Numbered from the stretch's first letter, positions 25,790 through 35,011 are shown. The stretch: DNA of 37,080 bases from Proteobacteria bacterium UBA4656 (GCA_002405525.1 DHLY01000053.1:1-37080); one strand, 5' to 3'. The notes: generated by a model not told the origin, from the sequence alone. Translations and numbers: made by a program.

Positions 25790-26881
25790 TCAGCAACCGG
25801 AGGCAAGGATGCGCTGGTAATGGCGGGCGACGCACTCGAGTTGCGCGAGGGCCACCCATTCGTCGGCGGTGTGGGCCTGGGCGATGTCGCCTGGGCCGAA
25901 CACCAGGGCCGGCAGCCCCGCCTCGGAGAACAGCGCAGCTTCCGTCCAGAAGTTGACCGCCGGCCCCACTGGCAGGCCGAGTTGCGCGGCCAGTGCGCGG
26001 CCCTGCGCCAACTGCGCGGCGGCGGCCTCGCCCTGCCCGGCCGGCAGCGGCGGGCCGCGGAACAGTTCTTCGAACGCAGCCAGTTCGGACGGCGGAGCCA
26101 TGTTGCGGAAGGTCGCAAGCAACGCATCCACCGACTGCGAGGGCAGCGGACGGAAGCCGAAGCGCACCTCGCAGTCGTCGGCGATCACGTTGCCCTTGAT
26201 CCCGCCGTCGATGCGGCCGAGGTTGAACGGCAGCCCCTCGAGTTCCTCGAAGCGATCTCCCTGCCGCGCGCGGGCGAAGGTGAGCGCCGCGCTCGCCCAG
26301 CCGACCGCCCGGTGCACGGCGCTGTCGGTCAGCGCCCGGCGCTCGGAGGCGTGGCCTGCGATCCCGGCGAACCGCGCGCGCGCGGAGACGATGCCGCGGT
26401 GCATGAGCCGCGCAAGCCCCTGGGTGGGCTCGGCCACCACGGCCTCGGTGAAGCCGTGCCGGGTGGCGAGAAAGCCGCGGATGCAGCGCGGGTCGTTGGC
26501 CTCTTCGTCGGAAGAAAACAGCAGCGCCAGATCGCCGGGCGTGTGCCGCGCGACCGCCGCCATCGCCGCCGCCGCGCCCTTGATGTCGCAGGCGCCGAGC
26601 CCGTAGGCGCGGCCGTCCTTGACCACCAGGGTGTGCGGGTCGGTCGCCCAGCCGGCAGCCGCCGGAACCGTGTCGAGGTGGAAGTTGTAGACCCGCTGCG
26701 GTGCGCCACGCACGCTGAGCAGAGTAATCGCCCCCGCGCCGTAGTCGGTCACGGTGTGTGTGAACCCGGGCAACGCCTCGATGAGCGTGGCGAAGATCCC
26801 GTCCGCGGCGATCTGCCGCGGCGGGTTGCGGGTGTCGTGCGCCACCAGGCGCGCAAGGAGTTGGAGGATGTCGTCGAGCAT
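25790..26881 (-). CDS. argE: M20 deacetylase, probable N-acetylcitrulline deacetylase (ArgE')
   Basis: 363 residues. A zinc-dependent M20 peptidase-family deacetylase: NFHLDTVP (His68, Asp70), GACDIKG (bridging Asp99) and SSDEEAND (general-base Glu126, Glu127). The ArgE-type enzyme normally acts on acetylornithine. Beside an acetylornithine carbamoyltransferase the substrate is expected to be N-acetylcitrulline, as established in Xanthomonas. The sequence alone cannot decide between these substrates. The ATG is at 26881. The gene follows argG after a 162-nt gap that contains alternative inverted repeats. Confidence 0.85.
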   Translation of the reverse strand: MLDDILQLLARLVAHDTRNPPRQIAADGIFATLIEALPGFTHTVTDYGAGAITLLSVRGAPQRVYNFHLDTVPAAAGWATDPHTLVVKDGRAYGLGACDIKGAAAAMAAVARHTPGDLALLFSSDEEANDPRCIRGFLATRHGFTEAVVAEPTQGLARLMHRGIVSARARFAGIAGHASERRALTDSAVHRAVGWASAALTFARARQGDRFEELEGLPFNLGRIDGGIKGNVIADDCEVRFGFRPLPSQSVDALLATFRNMAPPSELAAFEELFRGPPLPAGQGEAAAAQLAQGRALAAQLGLPVGPAVNFWTEAALFSEAGLPALVFGPGDIAQAHTADEWVALAQLECVARHYQRILASGC

Positions 26882-26938
26882 GGCTGGCCTGGGGACGTTC
26901 GATCAGGCGAATGGCGAAGGAAAAAGAGGCGCGTGGTC

Positions 26939-27008
26939 CGATGAGCGCAGCGCATTTCACCGGGTCAGATCGCTGCGCTGAAAGCGGCGCAATTCGCTGC
27001 GCTCATCG
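26939..27008. repeat. alternative inverted repeats between argG and argE'
   Basis: A 14-bp perfect inverted repeat, arms 26939-26952 and 26995-27008. The left arm's AGCGCAGCG (26944-26952) can also pair with CGCTGCGCT at 26971-26979, so two hairpins compete. No T-tract follows in the direction of transcription. Possible intercistronic RNA processing or folding signal. Confidence 0.5.
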
Positions 27009-27043
27009 CGACCTATGCGTTCTTCGATCAAGCCGCTCGACAG

Positions 27044-28237
27044 TCAGCGGTTGACCTCGGCGTAGAGGCCGCTGGACATGCCGTAGAGCTTGATGAAACC
27101 TTCTGCTTCCTCGACGCCCCAGTCGGCAGCCTGCGCATACGTGGCCCTGGCACTGCGCAGGATATGCTTCGACTCGATCGCCACCGCATCGACCTGGCCA
27201 CCGCGGGTCTCGAGCGTCACACTGCCGTTGACGGTGGCCTGGCTGGACTGCAGGTAGGCCTCGACGTCGTGCTTGAGCGGTTCGTAGAAGAAGCCCTCGT
27301 AGACGAGCTCCACCCACTTCTGCGCCACGGTCGGCTTGAAGCGGTTCTGATGCCGGGTCGCCACCGCTTCCTCGAGCGCGCGGTGCGCGACATGCAGAGC
27401 GGTCAGGCCCGGCGCCTCGAACACGATGCGGCCTTTGAGCCCGATCGTGGTGTCGCCGGTGTAGAGGCCACGACCGACGCCGTAGGCCGCCAGCGCGCGA
27501 TTCAGCCGCTTGAGGATCTCGGGGCCCGGCAAACGCTCGCCATCGAGCGCCACCGCCACGCCCCGCTCGAAACCGATCTTCACCGCCAGCGGATGCGCAG
27601 GCCACTGGCCGGCCGGCGCGCACCAGCCGCGTGCGCCCTCGCCGGGCGCCTCCCAACGGTCGATCTCGCCGCCGGAGAGCGTCACCCCGAGCACGTTTTC
27701 GTTGATCGTGTAGCTCTTCTGCCTGGCGCGCACGCTGATGCCGCGCTCCTCCAGCCATCGCTGCTCGTAGGCGCGGACCTCGGTGTGTTCCTTCTGGATC
27801 TCGCGGATCGGCGCCACGATCACGTAATTGCCGAGCGCACGCGCAGTGACGTCGAAGCGAACCTGGTCATTGCCCATGCCGGTGCAGCCGTGCGCGAAGT
27901 GCCGGCTGCCCAGTTCGTCGCACCAGGCCAGCGAGTGCTTGACGATGAGATAGCGGTCCGAGGTGAGCAACGGGTATTGGTTCTGGTACCACTGGCCGCC
28001 CTGCACCAGCGGCACCACGAACTCGTCCCAGATCGACTGCGAAGCGTCGACCGTCCGGTGTTCGACCGCGCCGAGCTCCTTAGCCCGCGCCGCGATCCAG
28101 TCCACCTCGGCGGCGTCGACGCCGCCGGTGTCGCAGAACAGGGTGTGGACGGCATAACCGCGCTCGCGCAGCCACGGCACGCAGAACGAGGTGTCGAGGC
28201 CGCCGGAAAACGCGAGGACGATCTTCTTGTCGGTCAT
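27044..28237 (-). CDS. argG: argininosuccinate synthase
   Basis: 397 residues. It joins citrulline and aspartate with ATP. The PP-loop is AFSGGLDTS (9-17), with [13 protein letters not shown] and an [21 protein letters not shown] segment. The ATG at 28237 ([13 protein letters not shown]) was chosen because upstream sequence is non-coding. It lies between the carbamoyltransferase and deacetylase genes, supplying the step after deacetylation. A 156-nt gap separates it from argF'. Confidence 0.95.
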   Translation of the reverse strand: MTDKKIVLAFSGGLDTSFCVPWLRERGYAVHTLFCDTGGVDAAEVDWIAARAKELGAVEHRTVDASQSIWDEFVVPLVQGGQWYQNQYPLLTSDRYLIVKHSLAWCDELGSRHFAHGCTGMGNDQVRFDVTARALGNYVIVAPIREIQKEHTEVRAYEQRWLEERGISVRARQKSYTINENVLGVTLSGGEIDRWEAPGEGARGWCAPAGQWPAHPLAVKIGFERGVAVALDGERLPGPEILKRLNRALAAYGVGRGLYTGDTTIGLKGRIVFEAPGLTALHVAHRALEEAVATRHQNRFKPTVAQKWVELVYEGFFYEPLKHDVEAYLQSSQATVNGSVTLETRGGQVDAVAIESKHILRSARATYAQAADWGVEEAEGFIKLYGMSSGLYAEVNR

Positions 28238-28393
28238 GGTGCGAGGTCCTGCAGGGTTCGTTCGGGTGCGGATTCGGGCTTGGCGTGCCTTGCCGAGAGC
28301 GGCCAATCGGCAAGTGTTGCGTGGCTGGCGGGCTTCGACGAATCGCTCGACGGCGGATCGTCGATGTCTGCGTGCCATTCCCCACTTATCCCT

Positions 28394-29410
28394 CTACATT
28401 CCGCTCCAGCGCAGCATCGCCGTCATCACCGCCTTCTGGACGTGCAGGCGGTTCTCCGCCTCGTCGATGGCAAAGCAGTACGGCGCGTCCATCACGCCGT
28501 CCGTGGCTTTGACGTTGCGGCGCAGCGGCAGGCAGTGGCTGAACAATCCACCGTCGGTGAGCGCCATCTTGGCCTCGTCGACGATGAAATGCCGGTAGCG
28601 CTCGCGGATCGGCAGTTCCGGGGCCCAGTTGCCGAAGTAGGGCAGCGCGCCCCAACTCTTTGCGTACACCACGTGGGCTCCGCGGTAGCTGGACTCGATG
28701 TCGTGGCTGACCTCGAGCGACCCGCCGCTCTCGGCGACGTTCGCAGCCGCGGCGTCCATGTACTGCGGGTCGAGCAGGTACTCCGGCGTCGGGCACAGCA
28801 AGGTGACGTCCATGCCCAGCCGGGTGGCGATCAGCAGCGCCGAGTTGGCGACCGCCGTGTTCAGCGGCTTGGGGTGATAGGTCCAGGTCAGCACGTACTT
28901 GCGCCCGCGCAGGTCTGGGCCGAAGCGCTCGCGCAGTGCCATCGCGTGGGCCAGCTCCTGGCACGGATGGGTGATCGTCTCCATGTTGATCACCGGCACC
29001 GTGGCGTGCTTCGCGAAAGCCTTGATGACCCGGTCCTCGCGGTCCACCGACCAGTCGACGAACTTCGGGAAGGCGCGCACGCCGATCAGGTCGACGTAAC
29101 GCGACAGCACGCGCGCGACTTCCGCCACGTGCTCCTCCGGTTCGCCGTCCATGACCTTGGCCGACTCGAACTCGATGCCCCAGGCGTCCTTGCCGGGCGC
29201 CAGCACGATCGCCTTGCCACCGAGTTGCCACGCGCCCAGTTCGAACGAGGTGCGCGTGCGCATGGAACTGTTGAAAAACAGCAGCGCAATGGCCTGGCCG
29301 CGCAGGTCATCGCCCAGCTTCGAGCGCTTGAAGCGCGCCGCTTCCGAGAGCAACTCGTCCAACTCGGCGCGGGAGAGGTCCTGGGTGGTGATGAAGTGGC
29401 GCAGCGTCAT
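28394..29410 (-). CDS. argF': N-acetylornithine carbamoyltransferase
   Basis: 338 residues, transferring the carbamoyl group to N-acetylornithine to give N-acetylcitrulline. Visible are the carbamoyl-phosphate motif SSMRTRTSFELG (48-59), HPCQELAH (148-155) and HCLPLRRNVKATD (292-304). The long insertion and the lysine at about 301 match the acetylornithine rather than the ornithine enzyme of the family, in which that lysine is carboxylated. The ATG at 29410 is 21 nt downstream of an intrinsic terminator, so expression must depend on passing it. It is the first gene of the arg cluster. Confidence 0.92.
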   Translation of the reverse strand: MTLRHFITTQDLSRAELDELLSEAARFKRSKLGDDLRGQAIALLFFNSSMRTRTSFELGAWQLGGKAIVLAPGKDAWGIEFESAKVMDGEPEEHVAEVARVLSRYVDLIGVRAFPKFVDWSVDREDRVIKAFAKHATVPVINMETITHPCQELAHAMALRERFGPDLRGRKYVLTWTYHPKPLNTAVANSALLIATRLGMDVTLLCPTPEYLLDPQYMDAAAANVAESGGSLEVSHDIESSYRGAHVVYAKSWGALPYFGNWAPELPIRERYRHFIVDEAKMALTDGGLFSHCLPLRRNVKATDGVMDAPYCFAIDEAENRLHVQKAVMTAMLRWSGM

Positions 29411-29430
29411 GATCGGAGGTCCTGGAAACG

Positions 29431-29510
29431 AAAAAGCCCAGCGCGGAGGCTGGGCTTCGAAGGCGTCGAGAAGGTGACGGACCTGGACCCAGCGGCTGGC
29501 GGCTAGGGTC
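29431..29510 (-). promoter_or_regulatory. candidate arginine attenuator with competing hairpins
   Basis: Read on the minus strand. Strand 1 GACCCTAGC (29510-29502) pairs with strand 2 GCTGGGTC (29493-29486) with one bulged T. Strand 2's GCTGGG also pairs with CCCAGC of strand 3 (AAGCCCAGC, 29457-29449). Strand 3 pairs with strand 4 GCTGGGCTT (29442-29434), a 9-bp terminator running into TTTTT (29435-29431). The terminator is 21 nt before argF'. Strand 1 overlaps the Arg-codon end and stop of a leader ORF. This is the layout of a leader-peptide attenuator. Confidence 0.6.
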
Positions 29511-29586
29511 GGCGCGCGCGCGAGGTCATGCCCGAAGCCATGCGGGCGGAAGTGAGGACGTCGGCGTCGGTCCGGCGGCAAGCCAT
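29503..29586 (-). CDS. arginine-containing leader peptide candidate
   Basis: A 27-codon ORF with six arginine codons, ending ...MTSRARRP (CGC, CGC, CGA just before Pro and TAG). Its stop codon lies inside attenuator strand 1. Starts could be the ATGs at 29586, 29541 or 29529; none has a strong ribosome site. Arg is common in GC-rich DNA, so the count alone is weak evidence. The placement relative to the hairpins is what supports it. Confidence 0.4.
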   Translation of the reverse strand: MACRRTDADVLTSARMASGMTSRARRP

Positions 29587-29592
29587 CCGCAG

Positions 29593-29621
29593 ATTGAATC
29601 ACGCGCTCCGGGGTGGCGCAA
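29593..29621 (-). promoter_or_regulatory. possible promoter of the arg cluster
   Basis: On the minus strand TTGCGC (29621-29616), 17-nt spacer, TTCAAT (29598-29593), each matching 4 of 6 consensus bases. A start of transcription near 29586 would coincide with the first leader ATG, i.e. a nearly leaderless peptide. Confidence 0.35.
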
Positions 29622-29659
29622 CACGGGGCGCGCCCGCGAGACGACCGCGCTCCCGCACG

Positions 29660-30211
29660 TCAGTCGGCGGGGGAGACCGACACCCGCACCCGCAGCTTGT
29701 CGCCGGGGTCGAAGTCGAGACGGGACATGTAGACCTCGCCGCGGTAGCGGTACTCGACGTCGTAGCCGACCAGACGGCGCTCGTCCCGCACGTCATCGAT
29801 GATCCGGCAACGCCGCTCGACCCCGGCATAGCGATCACCGCGGGTCGCCTGGTCGTGGCCGATCGTGCCGCCGATCACTGCACCCGCCATGGTGGCGGCC
29901 TTGCGGCCGTCGCCCTTGCCGACCTGGTTGCCCAGCGCGCCGCCGATGATGGCGCCGAGCACGGCGCCGCCGGTGCCGTCGCCACCACGCCGCTCGACCC
30001 GCTCGTCGTAACACTCCTCGCGCGGCTCGCTGCTGCGGAAGGTCTCGTAGACGGGGCTGGCGCGCAACACGTCCGCGTAGGCGAAGGCTACGTTCTCCCC
30101 GCCGCCCGGCGGGGCATAGCGGTCGTCGTAGCGATCGTCGTAGCGGGGCTGGGCGACGGCCAGCCCGGTTGCCAGCAGGCCGAGTGCGAAGGCGATCGAA
30201 CGGGTTCGCAT
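29660..30211 (-). CDS. glycine-zipper 2TM envelope protein
   Basis: 183 residues. An N-terminal signal peptide (MRTRSIAFALGLLATGLAVAQ) is followed by a short Asp/Arg/Tyr repeat (RYDDRYDDRYAPP), then a glycine zipper (GGAVLGAIIGGALGNQVGKGDGRKAATMAGAVIGGTIGHD, about 82-120) of the Rickettsia 17-kDa antigen type. The C-terminal part (LVGYDVEYRYRGEVYMSRLDFDPGDKLRVRV) matches the periplasmic beta domain of this family. The ATG at 30211 follows GAGGAG at a good distance. It is an outer-membrane or envelope protein of unknown role, divergent from cysS. Confidence 0.8.
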   Translation of the reverse strand: MRTRSIAFALGLLATGLAVAQPRYDDRYDDRYAPPGGGENVAFAYADVLRASPVYETFRSSEPREECYDERVERRGGDGTGGAVLGAIIGGALGNQVGKGDGRKAATMAGAVIGGTIGHDQATRGDRYAGVERRCRIIDDVRDERRLVGYDVEYRYRGEVYMSRLDFDPGDKLRVRVSVSPAD

Positions 30212-30369
30212 GGGGGACTCCTCGGGCACTCTGCCCCTGCGGGGCGGACGCCACTCAATGGACCATGACGCGATTATGGGGTCGGAGCGCCTGAACCGGG
30301 ACTGAGATCGGGCGGCCCGGTCAGCGGGCGTTACAATTGGGGGTCACCCTGCCCCGCCCTTGCCCACCG

Positions 30370-31755
30370 ATGGACCTGGTCCTGCACAACTCCCTCACGC
30401 GCCGACGCGAGGTCTTCGATCCCGCCGACCCTGCCCGGGTGACCATGTACGCTTGCGGGCCGACGGTCTACAACTACGCCCACATCGGCAACGGTCGCCC
30501 GGCGGTGGTGTTCGACCTGCTGGCGCGCCTGCTGCGCCGCCGGTACCCGACGGTGGTCTACGCCCGCAACATCACCGATATCGACGACAAGATCAACGCC
30601 GCAGCGGCCGAACTCGGCGTGCCGATCTCGGTCATCACCGACCGCTTCACCGCGGCCTACCACGAGGACATGGCGGCGCTGGGTGTGGCCCCGCCCGACT
30701 TCGAGCCGCGGGCGACCGCCACCATCGGCCCGATCGTGTCGATGATCGAGCGCCTGGTCGCTTCCGGCCACGCCTACGCGGCCGAAGGCCACGTCCTGTT
30801 CGCGATCGAGACTTTCGCCGACTACGGCCGGCTCTCGGGCCGCTCGATCGAGGAGATGATCGCCGGCGCCCGGGTCGAAATCGCTCCCTATAAACGCCAT
30901 CCCGGAGACTTCGTGCTGTGGAAACCGTCCACGCCGGACCTGCCGGGCTGGGACTCGCCCTGGGGCCGCGGCCGCCCCGGCTGGCACATCGAGTGCTCCG
31001 CGATGAGCGAGGTGCATCTCGGCGAGACCATCGACATCCACGCCGGCGGCGCCGACCTCAAGTTCCCGCACCACGAGAACGAGGTCGCGCAGAGTACCTG
31101 CGCCCACGGCGGCCGGGTTTTCGCCCGCTACTGGCTGCACAATGGCTTCGTGACCGTCGACGGCGCCAAGATGTCGAAATCTCTGGGCAACACGCTCGTC
31201 GTCAACGACCTGCGACTGCGCTTCCCCGCCGAGGCCCTGCGCTTGTTCCTGCTCAAGGGCCACTACCGGCAACCGCTGGACTGGTCGGATGCCACCATCG
31301 ACCAGGTGATCCGCACGCTCGACGGGCTGTACGGCACGCTGCGCGACCTCGGCAACGTGGCAGCGGATGCCGACGCCGCCGTTCCGGATCCCATCGAGGC
31401 CGCGCTGTGCGACGACCTCAACACTCCCAAGGCGCTGGCTGCGCTGAGCGAACTCGCCGCCGACGCGCGACGCGCGGAAGGCCCGGCGGCGCGGTCCGCG
31501 TGCAAGTCGGCGCTTCTGTCCGGCGGCCGGCTGCTCGGCCTGCTCCAGCAGGACCCCGCGACCTGGTTCGCGCAGTCGCAGCCGGCCATCGCGGTCGACG
31601 AAGCCCGCGTGCAGTCGCTCGTCGAGGAGCGCCAGGCCGCGAAGAAGGCGCGCGACTTCGCGCGCGCCGACGCGGTCCGCGCCGAACTCACCGCGCTCGG
31701 CATTGCGGTCGAGGACACACCCCAGGGCCCGCGCTGGAAGGCCGCCAGCCGATGA
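30370..31755 (+). CDS. cysS: cysteinyl-tRNA synthetase
   Basis: 461 residues, a class I synthetase that charges tRNA-Cys. The HIGH motif is AHIGN (37-41) and KMSKS lies at 267-271. Zinc ligands are Cys29 (YACGPT), Cys209 (HIECSAMS) and the HHENE (234-238) group. The ATG at 30370 starts the conserved domain; upstream codons look non-coding. Its stop overlaps the sufE start (ATGA). Confidence 0.97.
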   Translation: MDLVLHNSLTRRREVFDPADPARVTMYACGPTVYNYAHIGNGRPAVVFDLLARLLRRRYPTVVYARNITDIDDKINAAAAELGVPISVITDRFTAAYHEDMAALGVAPPDFEPRATATIGPIVSMIERLVASGHAYAAEGHVLFAIETFADYGRLSGRSIEEMIAGARVEIAPYKRHPGDFVLWKPSTPDLPGWDSPWGRGRPGWHIECSAMSEVHLGETIDIHAGGADLKFPHHENEVAQSTCAHGGRVFARYWLHNGFVTVDGAKMSKSLGNTLVVNDLRLRFPAEALRLFLLKGHYRQPLDWSDATIDQVIRTLDGLYGTLRDLGNVAADADAAVPDPIEAALCDDLNTPKALAALSELAADARRAEGPAARSACKSALLSGGRLLGLLQQDPATWFAQSQPAIAVDEARVQSLVEERQAAKKARDFARADAVRAELTALGIAVEDTPQGPRWKAASR

Positions 31756-32189
31756 GCGCCAGCGCGGAGTCCGTGCAGGACGAGATCACCGCGGAGTTCG
31801 CCCAATTCGGGGACTGGACCGAGCGCTACCAGTACCTGATCGACTGCGGCCGCAGGCTGCCACCGCTGCCCGAGGCGCTGCGCACCGAGGGCCACAAGGT
31901 CAGCGGCTGCCAGTCGCAGGTGTGGATCGTGCCGCACGGCGACGCCACGAGGCTCGACTTCGAGGCCGCCAGCGACTCCAGCATCGTGCAGGGCCTGATC
32001 GCGCTGCTGCTGCGCGTCTATTCCGGCCGCAGCTCGGCGGAGATTCTCGCCATCGAGCCGCGCTTCATCGACGCCATCGGCCTGCGCGCCCACCTGTCGC
32101 AGAGCCGCAGCAACGGCCTGGCGGCCATGCTGGCGCGGATCCGCGCGGTGGCGGCAACGGTCGCCGCGGGCCCGCCGGCCGGCCTCTGA
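31752..32189 (+). CDS. sufE: SufE-family cysteine desulfuration protein
   Basis: 145 residues. It accepts sulfur from a cysteine desulfurase through Cys53 in [11 protein letters not shown], and delivers it for iron-sulfur cluster building. The family pattern F(x)3[21 protein letters not shown] and the [15 protein letters not shown] helix are present. It overlaps cysS by 4 nt, so both cysteine-using proteins are produced together. Confidence 0.93.
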   Translation: MSASAESVQDEITAEFAQFGDWTERYQYLIDCGRRLPPLPEALRTEGHKVSGCQSQVWIVPHGDATRLDFEAASDSSIVQGLIALLLRVYSGRSSAEILAIEPRFIDAIGLRAHLSQSRSNGLAAMLARIRAVAATVAAGPPAGL

Positions 32190-32232
32190 AACACCGGCGG
32201 CGCGCGGCGCGGCGCCCGCGTGAAGCGCCGCC

Positions 32233-33018
32233 TCAGGTCGCGAAGTCGAGGCAGCGTCGCAGCAGGCGCCCGATTTCGCGCTGCACCACGGATGCCGCCG
32301 CGTCGTCCCACGCGAACGCGTCCTCGTCCATGTAGGTGCATTGCGCGAGTTCGAGCTGAACCGCGTGCACGCCGTCGCGCGGCCGACCATAGTGACGGGT
32401 GATCCACCCCCCCTTGAAGCGACCGTCGACGGCGTGGCTGCGGTCCACGAACGAGGCGATCTCGCGCGCCAGCGACTCGCGCAGGCGCGGATCGCAGCTC
32501 GCGCCGTCGGCGGTGCCGAGATTGAAGTCCGGCAGGCGGCCGTCGAACAGCAGCGGCACGCGCGAGCGGATCGAATGTCCTTCCCACAGCACCACCCGCG
32601 GATGGCGGCTGCGAAGGCGCGCGATCTCGCCGGCCAGCGCGGCGTGGTACGGGCGCCACCAGGCATCCACCCGCGCCGCGACCTCGGCGGCGTCCGGCGC
32701 GGCGCCCTCGCGCCAGACCGCAGCCCCATCGAACGTGGACAGGGGCACCAGTCCGGTCTCGAGCCGGCCGGGATACAAGGCTTCCCCGACGGGCGAGCGG
32801 TTGAGGTCCACCACGTAGCGCGACGCCAGCGGGCGCAGGATCGACGCGTCGAGCGCGCGCGCCACGGCGTACAGCCGCGCGAGGTGCCAGTCGGTGTCCG
32901 GCAGCGCGCGCGCCGCGGGGGTAAGGCGCGCGAGCATCGCGTCGGGCAGGTGTGTGCCGTCGTGCGGAAGGCTGACCAGCAGCGGCACCGCGCCACTCTC
33001 GAGGATGAAGGCCTGCAC
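32233..33018 (-). CDS. hutG: N-formylglutamate amidohydrolase family protein
   Basis: 261 residues, the length of N-formylglutamate deformylases that complete the formyl branch of histidine breakdown. Signatures are VSLPHDGTHLP (16-26), VVDLNRSP, WREGAAPDAAEVAARV, VVLWEGHSIRS, and HAVQLELAQCTYMDE. A GTG start at 33018 was taken; no ATG fits the conserved N-terminus (QAFILESGAVPLLVSLPHDG). hutH lies 26 kb away at 4715, so a linked pathway is possible but no hut operon is present. Other N-formyl amino acid amidohydrolases are an alternative. Confidence 0.8.
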   Translation of the reverse strand: MQAFILESGAVPLLVSLPHDGTHLPDAMLARLTPAARALPDTDWHLARLYAVARALDASILRPLASRYVVDLNRSPVGEALYPGRLETGLVPLSTFDGAAVWREGAAPDAAEVAARVDAWWRPYHAALAGEIARLRSRHPRVVLWEGHSIRSRVPLLFDGRLPDFNLGTADGASCDPRLRESLAREIASFVDRSHAVDGRFKGGWITRHYGRPRDGVHAVQLELAQCTYMDEDAFAWDDAAASVVQREIGRLLRRCLDFAT

Positions 33019-33053
33019 GCGCCGTTCCGGGGTGGGCGGCGGCGAAGGGCGAC

Positions 33054-33467
33054 TCAGTAGCCGGCCTGGCGCGGCCGGGACAGGGTCACCGTGCCGCGCG
33101 AATCGGCGATCACCACGCCCTGCTCGATGATGGTGTAACTCCACTGCGCGCTGGTGCCGGTGGGATCCACCCCGGCCTCGATACGCACGGTGAAGGTCCC
33201 GTCGGGGCCGCGCACCTCGGTGCTGGACGGCACGCCCTGCTGGATCACCAGCTGCGGCGTGGCCAGGACCCGCCGGCTGCCGAGGTCGAAGACGCGTGCG
33301 CTGACCTGGAATTGCCCGCTGTCGGCGCCCGGCTCGATGTCGATCTGCACCGAAGGCAGAACGGGCGCGGCGGAGCCGGCTACCGGCTCCGCGCCGGCTG
33401 CGGCGACCGGCTGGCCTGAGGCCGCGACCGCGGCGAGCGGCAGTGCGAGCAATTTGGCGAGGCGCAT
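33054..33467 (-). CDS. small exported protein of unknown function
   Basis: 137 residues. A signal peptide (MRLAKLLALPLAAVAASGQPVAA) is followed by a beta-rich domain (VQIDIEPGADSGQFQVSARVFDLGSRRVLATPQLVIQQG..., then GTFTVRIEAGVD, SYTIIEQGVVIADSRG). The ATG at 33467 follows GGAGG. It sits 36 nt upstream of the hutG-like start, in the same direction. Family not recognised. Confidence 0.65.
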   Translation of the reverse strand: MRLAKLLALPLAAVAASGQPVAAAGAEPVAGSAAPVLPSVQIDIEPGADSGQFQVSARVFDLGSRRVLATPQLVIQQGVPSSTEVRGPDGTFTVRIEAGVDPTGTSAQWSYTIIEQGVVIADSRGTVTLSRPRQAGY

Positions 33468-33562
33468 CGTCAAACCTCCGGGCGATCGCGTGTCCAGCCC
33501 GATCATGGCATGCCGCGCGCGGATCCGCAGCGCGCCGCCGCCGGCCGGAGGCAGCCGCGCCT

Positions 33563-34816
33563 TCAGGTTCCGAAGCGCGCCGGGGACAGGGGCGCGGGGT
33601 CGAAGTCCGGCCGCGCGCCCAGCACCAGGTCGCGCACCAACTCGCCGGTGACGGCGGACATCGTGACCCCGAGCATCCCGTGGCCGGTGGCGAGCACCAG
33701 GTTGCGCCAGTTGCGCGCACGGCCGACGATCGGCAAGTCGTCCCAGGTCATCGGGCGCCAGCCGTACCACTCCTCGACCCGCCGCGGGCCCTCCGGCTCG
33801 CGCAGATACTCGCGCGCGCCGCGCACCAGGGCATCGAGCCGCACGCGATTGAGCGATTCGTCATACCCGGCGAACTCCATCGTGCTGCCGAGCCGGAAAC
33901 CGTCGTCCCAGGCGGTGACACAAACGCTGCGCTCCTTGCACACCAACGGGATGCGTGGCGCCAGCGCAGGCCGCTCGTAGGTGATCGAGTAGCCCTTTCC
34001 AGGCTGGATGGGCAGGTCGAGGCCGATCCGTGCGCCCAGCGCGGGCGACCAGGCGCCGAGCGCGAACACCACGTCGCGCCCGGTCCAGCGGCGTCCTCCG
34101 GCGGCGACCCCGGCGATGCGATCGCCATCGCCGAAAAAGTGCTCCACCGCGGTGTCCTCGACGATCGCGCCGCCGAGTTCGCGCACCCGGCGCGCGAGTT
34201 CGGCGACGTAGCGGTCCGGCCTCAGGTGGGCGTCGCCCGGATTGTGGTAGGCGGCCACGATGCTGTCGTTGAGCGCCGGCTCCATGGCGCGGGCCGCGGC
34301 GCCGTCGAGGGCGCGGATCTCGATCCCGACCGCGGCCAGCGCGCGCGGCAGCCATGCCGACTGCTCGAAGGCGCGCGCGTCGCGCCAGCAATACAGGGTA
34401 CCCAGCTCCTCGAACCCGCACTGCAGGGCCTGGTCGCGCACCAGCGCGGCGAGGCTGCGCCTGGCGTGCAGCAGAAAGCGGCCCTTGACGCGCGTGGTCG
34501 CGTCGAAGGTAGTCCAGTTGCAGCGCCCGGCGAAGCGCAGCAGCCAGCCGAACAGCGCGGGATCGAAGCGCGGCGCGATGCGGAACGGCGCGTCCGGCTG
34601 GCCCAGGTACTTGAGCGCCTTCGCCACCATGCCGGGCATCGCCAGCGGCGCGGCGTGGCTGGGCGTGATGGTGCCGCAGTTGCCGCGCGAGGTCGCGCCG
34701 CCCGCGCGCCCGCGCTCGAGCACGGTCACGCCGCGCCCGGCGCGCAGCAGGTGGACGGCGCAGGCCAGGCCGACCACGCCACCGCCGAGCACCAGTACGT
34801 CGTTGTCGTCGCGCAT
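33563..34816 (-). CDS. dadA: FAD-dependent D-amino-acid dehydrogenase-like protein
   Basis: 417 residues of the DAO superfamily, oxidising D-amino acids (or a related imino acid) to keto acids. It has the N-terminal FAD motif VLVLGGGVVGLACAVHLLRAG (7-27), ATSRGNCGTITPSHAAPL, a substrate-domain middle, and the C-terminal GWRPMTWDDLPIVGRA...LVLATGHGMLGVTMS typical of DadA and the LhpB-like enzymes. The ATG is at 34816. The adjacent D-aminoacylase-like gene supplies a matching substrate, free D-amino acids, which supports this call. An L-hydroxyproline-type dehydrogenase is the alternative. Confidence 0.8.
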   Translation of the reverse strand: MRDDNDVLVLGGGVVGLACAVHLLRAGRGVTVLERGRAGGATSRGNCGTITPSHAAPLAMPGMVAKALKYLGQPDAPFRIAPRFDPALFGWLLRFAGRCNWTTFDATTRVKGRFLLHARRSLAALVRDQALQCGFEELGTLYCWRDARAFEQSAWLPRALAAVGIEIRALDGAAARAMEPALNDSIVAAYHNPGDAHLRPDRYVAELARRVRELGGAIVEDTAVEHFFGDGDRIAGVAAGGRRWTGRDVVFALGAWSPALGARIGLDLPIQPGKGYSITYERPALAPRIPLVCKERSVCVTAWDDGFRLGSTMEFAGYDESLNRVRLDALVRGAREYLREPEGPRRVEEWYGWRPMTWDDLPIVGRARNWRNLVLATGHGMLGVTMSAVTGELVRDLVLGARPDFDPAPLSPARFGT

Positions 34817-34868
34817 CGCCCGATTGTACGACCTGCCCCGCGGCCGGCGCAGCCTCGCTCAGCGCCTG

Positions 34869-34925
34869 TGAAAAAACCCATATCCTGCGGGTTCTACCAG
34901 TCGAGAGTCCGGCACAGGTCCGGAC
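34869..34925 (-). repeat. structured intergenic element, copy 1
   Basis: On the minus strand hairpin A (GTCCGG / CCGGAC, 7-nt loop, 34925-34907) is followed by CTGGTAG and hairpin B (AACCC / GGGTT, 9-nt loop, 34893-34875) running into T6. It is about 80% identical to 37025-37080 with the hairpin arms kept. It ends 55 nt before dadA. Confidence 0.65.
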
Positions 34926-34932
34926 CCGCTCC

Positions 34933-34964
34933 CGCGGGTCATGCACTTGCGTGCATGACCCGCG
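34933..34964. repeat. 14-bp perfect hairpin beside copy 1
   Basis: Arms CGCGGGTCATGCAC and GTGCATGACCCGCG with a TTGC loop, between the D-aminoacylase stop and copy 1. No T-tract follows, so it may protect or process the transcript's 3' end. Confidence 0.7.
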
Positions 34965-35011
34965 CGAAGGTCACCCACGGCCTGCCTGGGAATCTGCTCT
35001 TTCACGGCCTT

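Noticed and set aside
27164..29506. Very long plus-strand open frame opposite argG and argF'
   Set aside because: High GC leaves long open frames opposite real genes. The minus-strand products carry all family motifs, while this frame has Arg/His-rich composition and none.
34907..34925. Link between GTCCGGAC in the satellite array and GTCCGGAC in the structured elements
   Set aside because: An 8-bp GC-rich palindrome is expected by chance in this composition, and the surrounding patterns differ.
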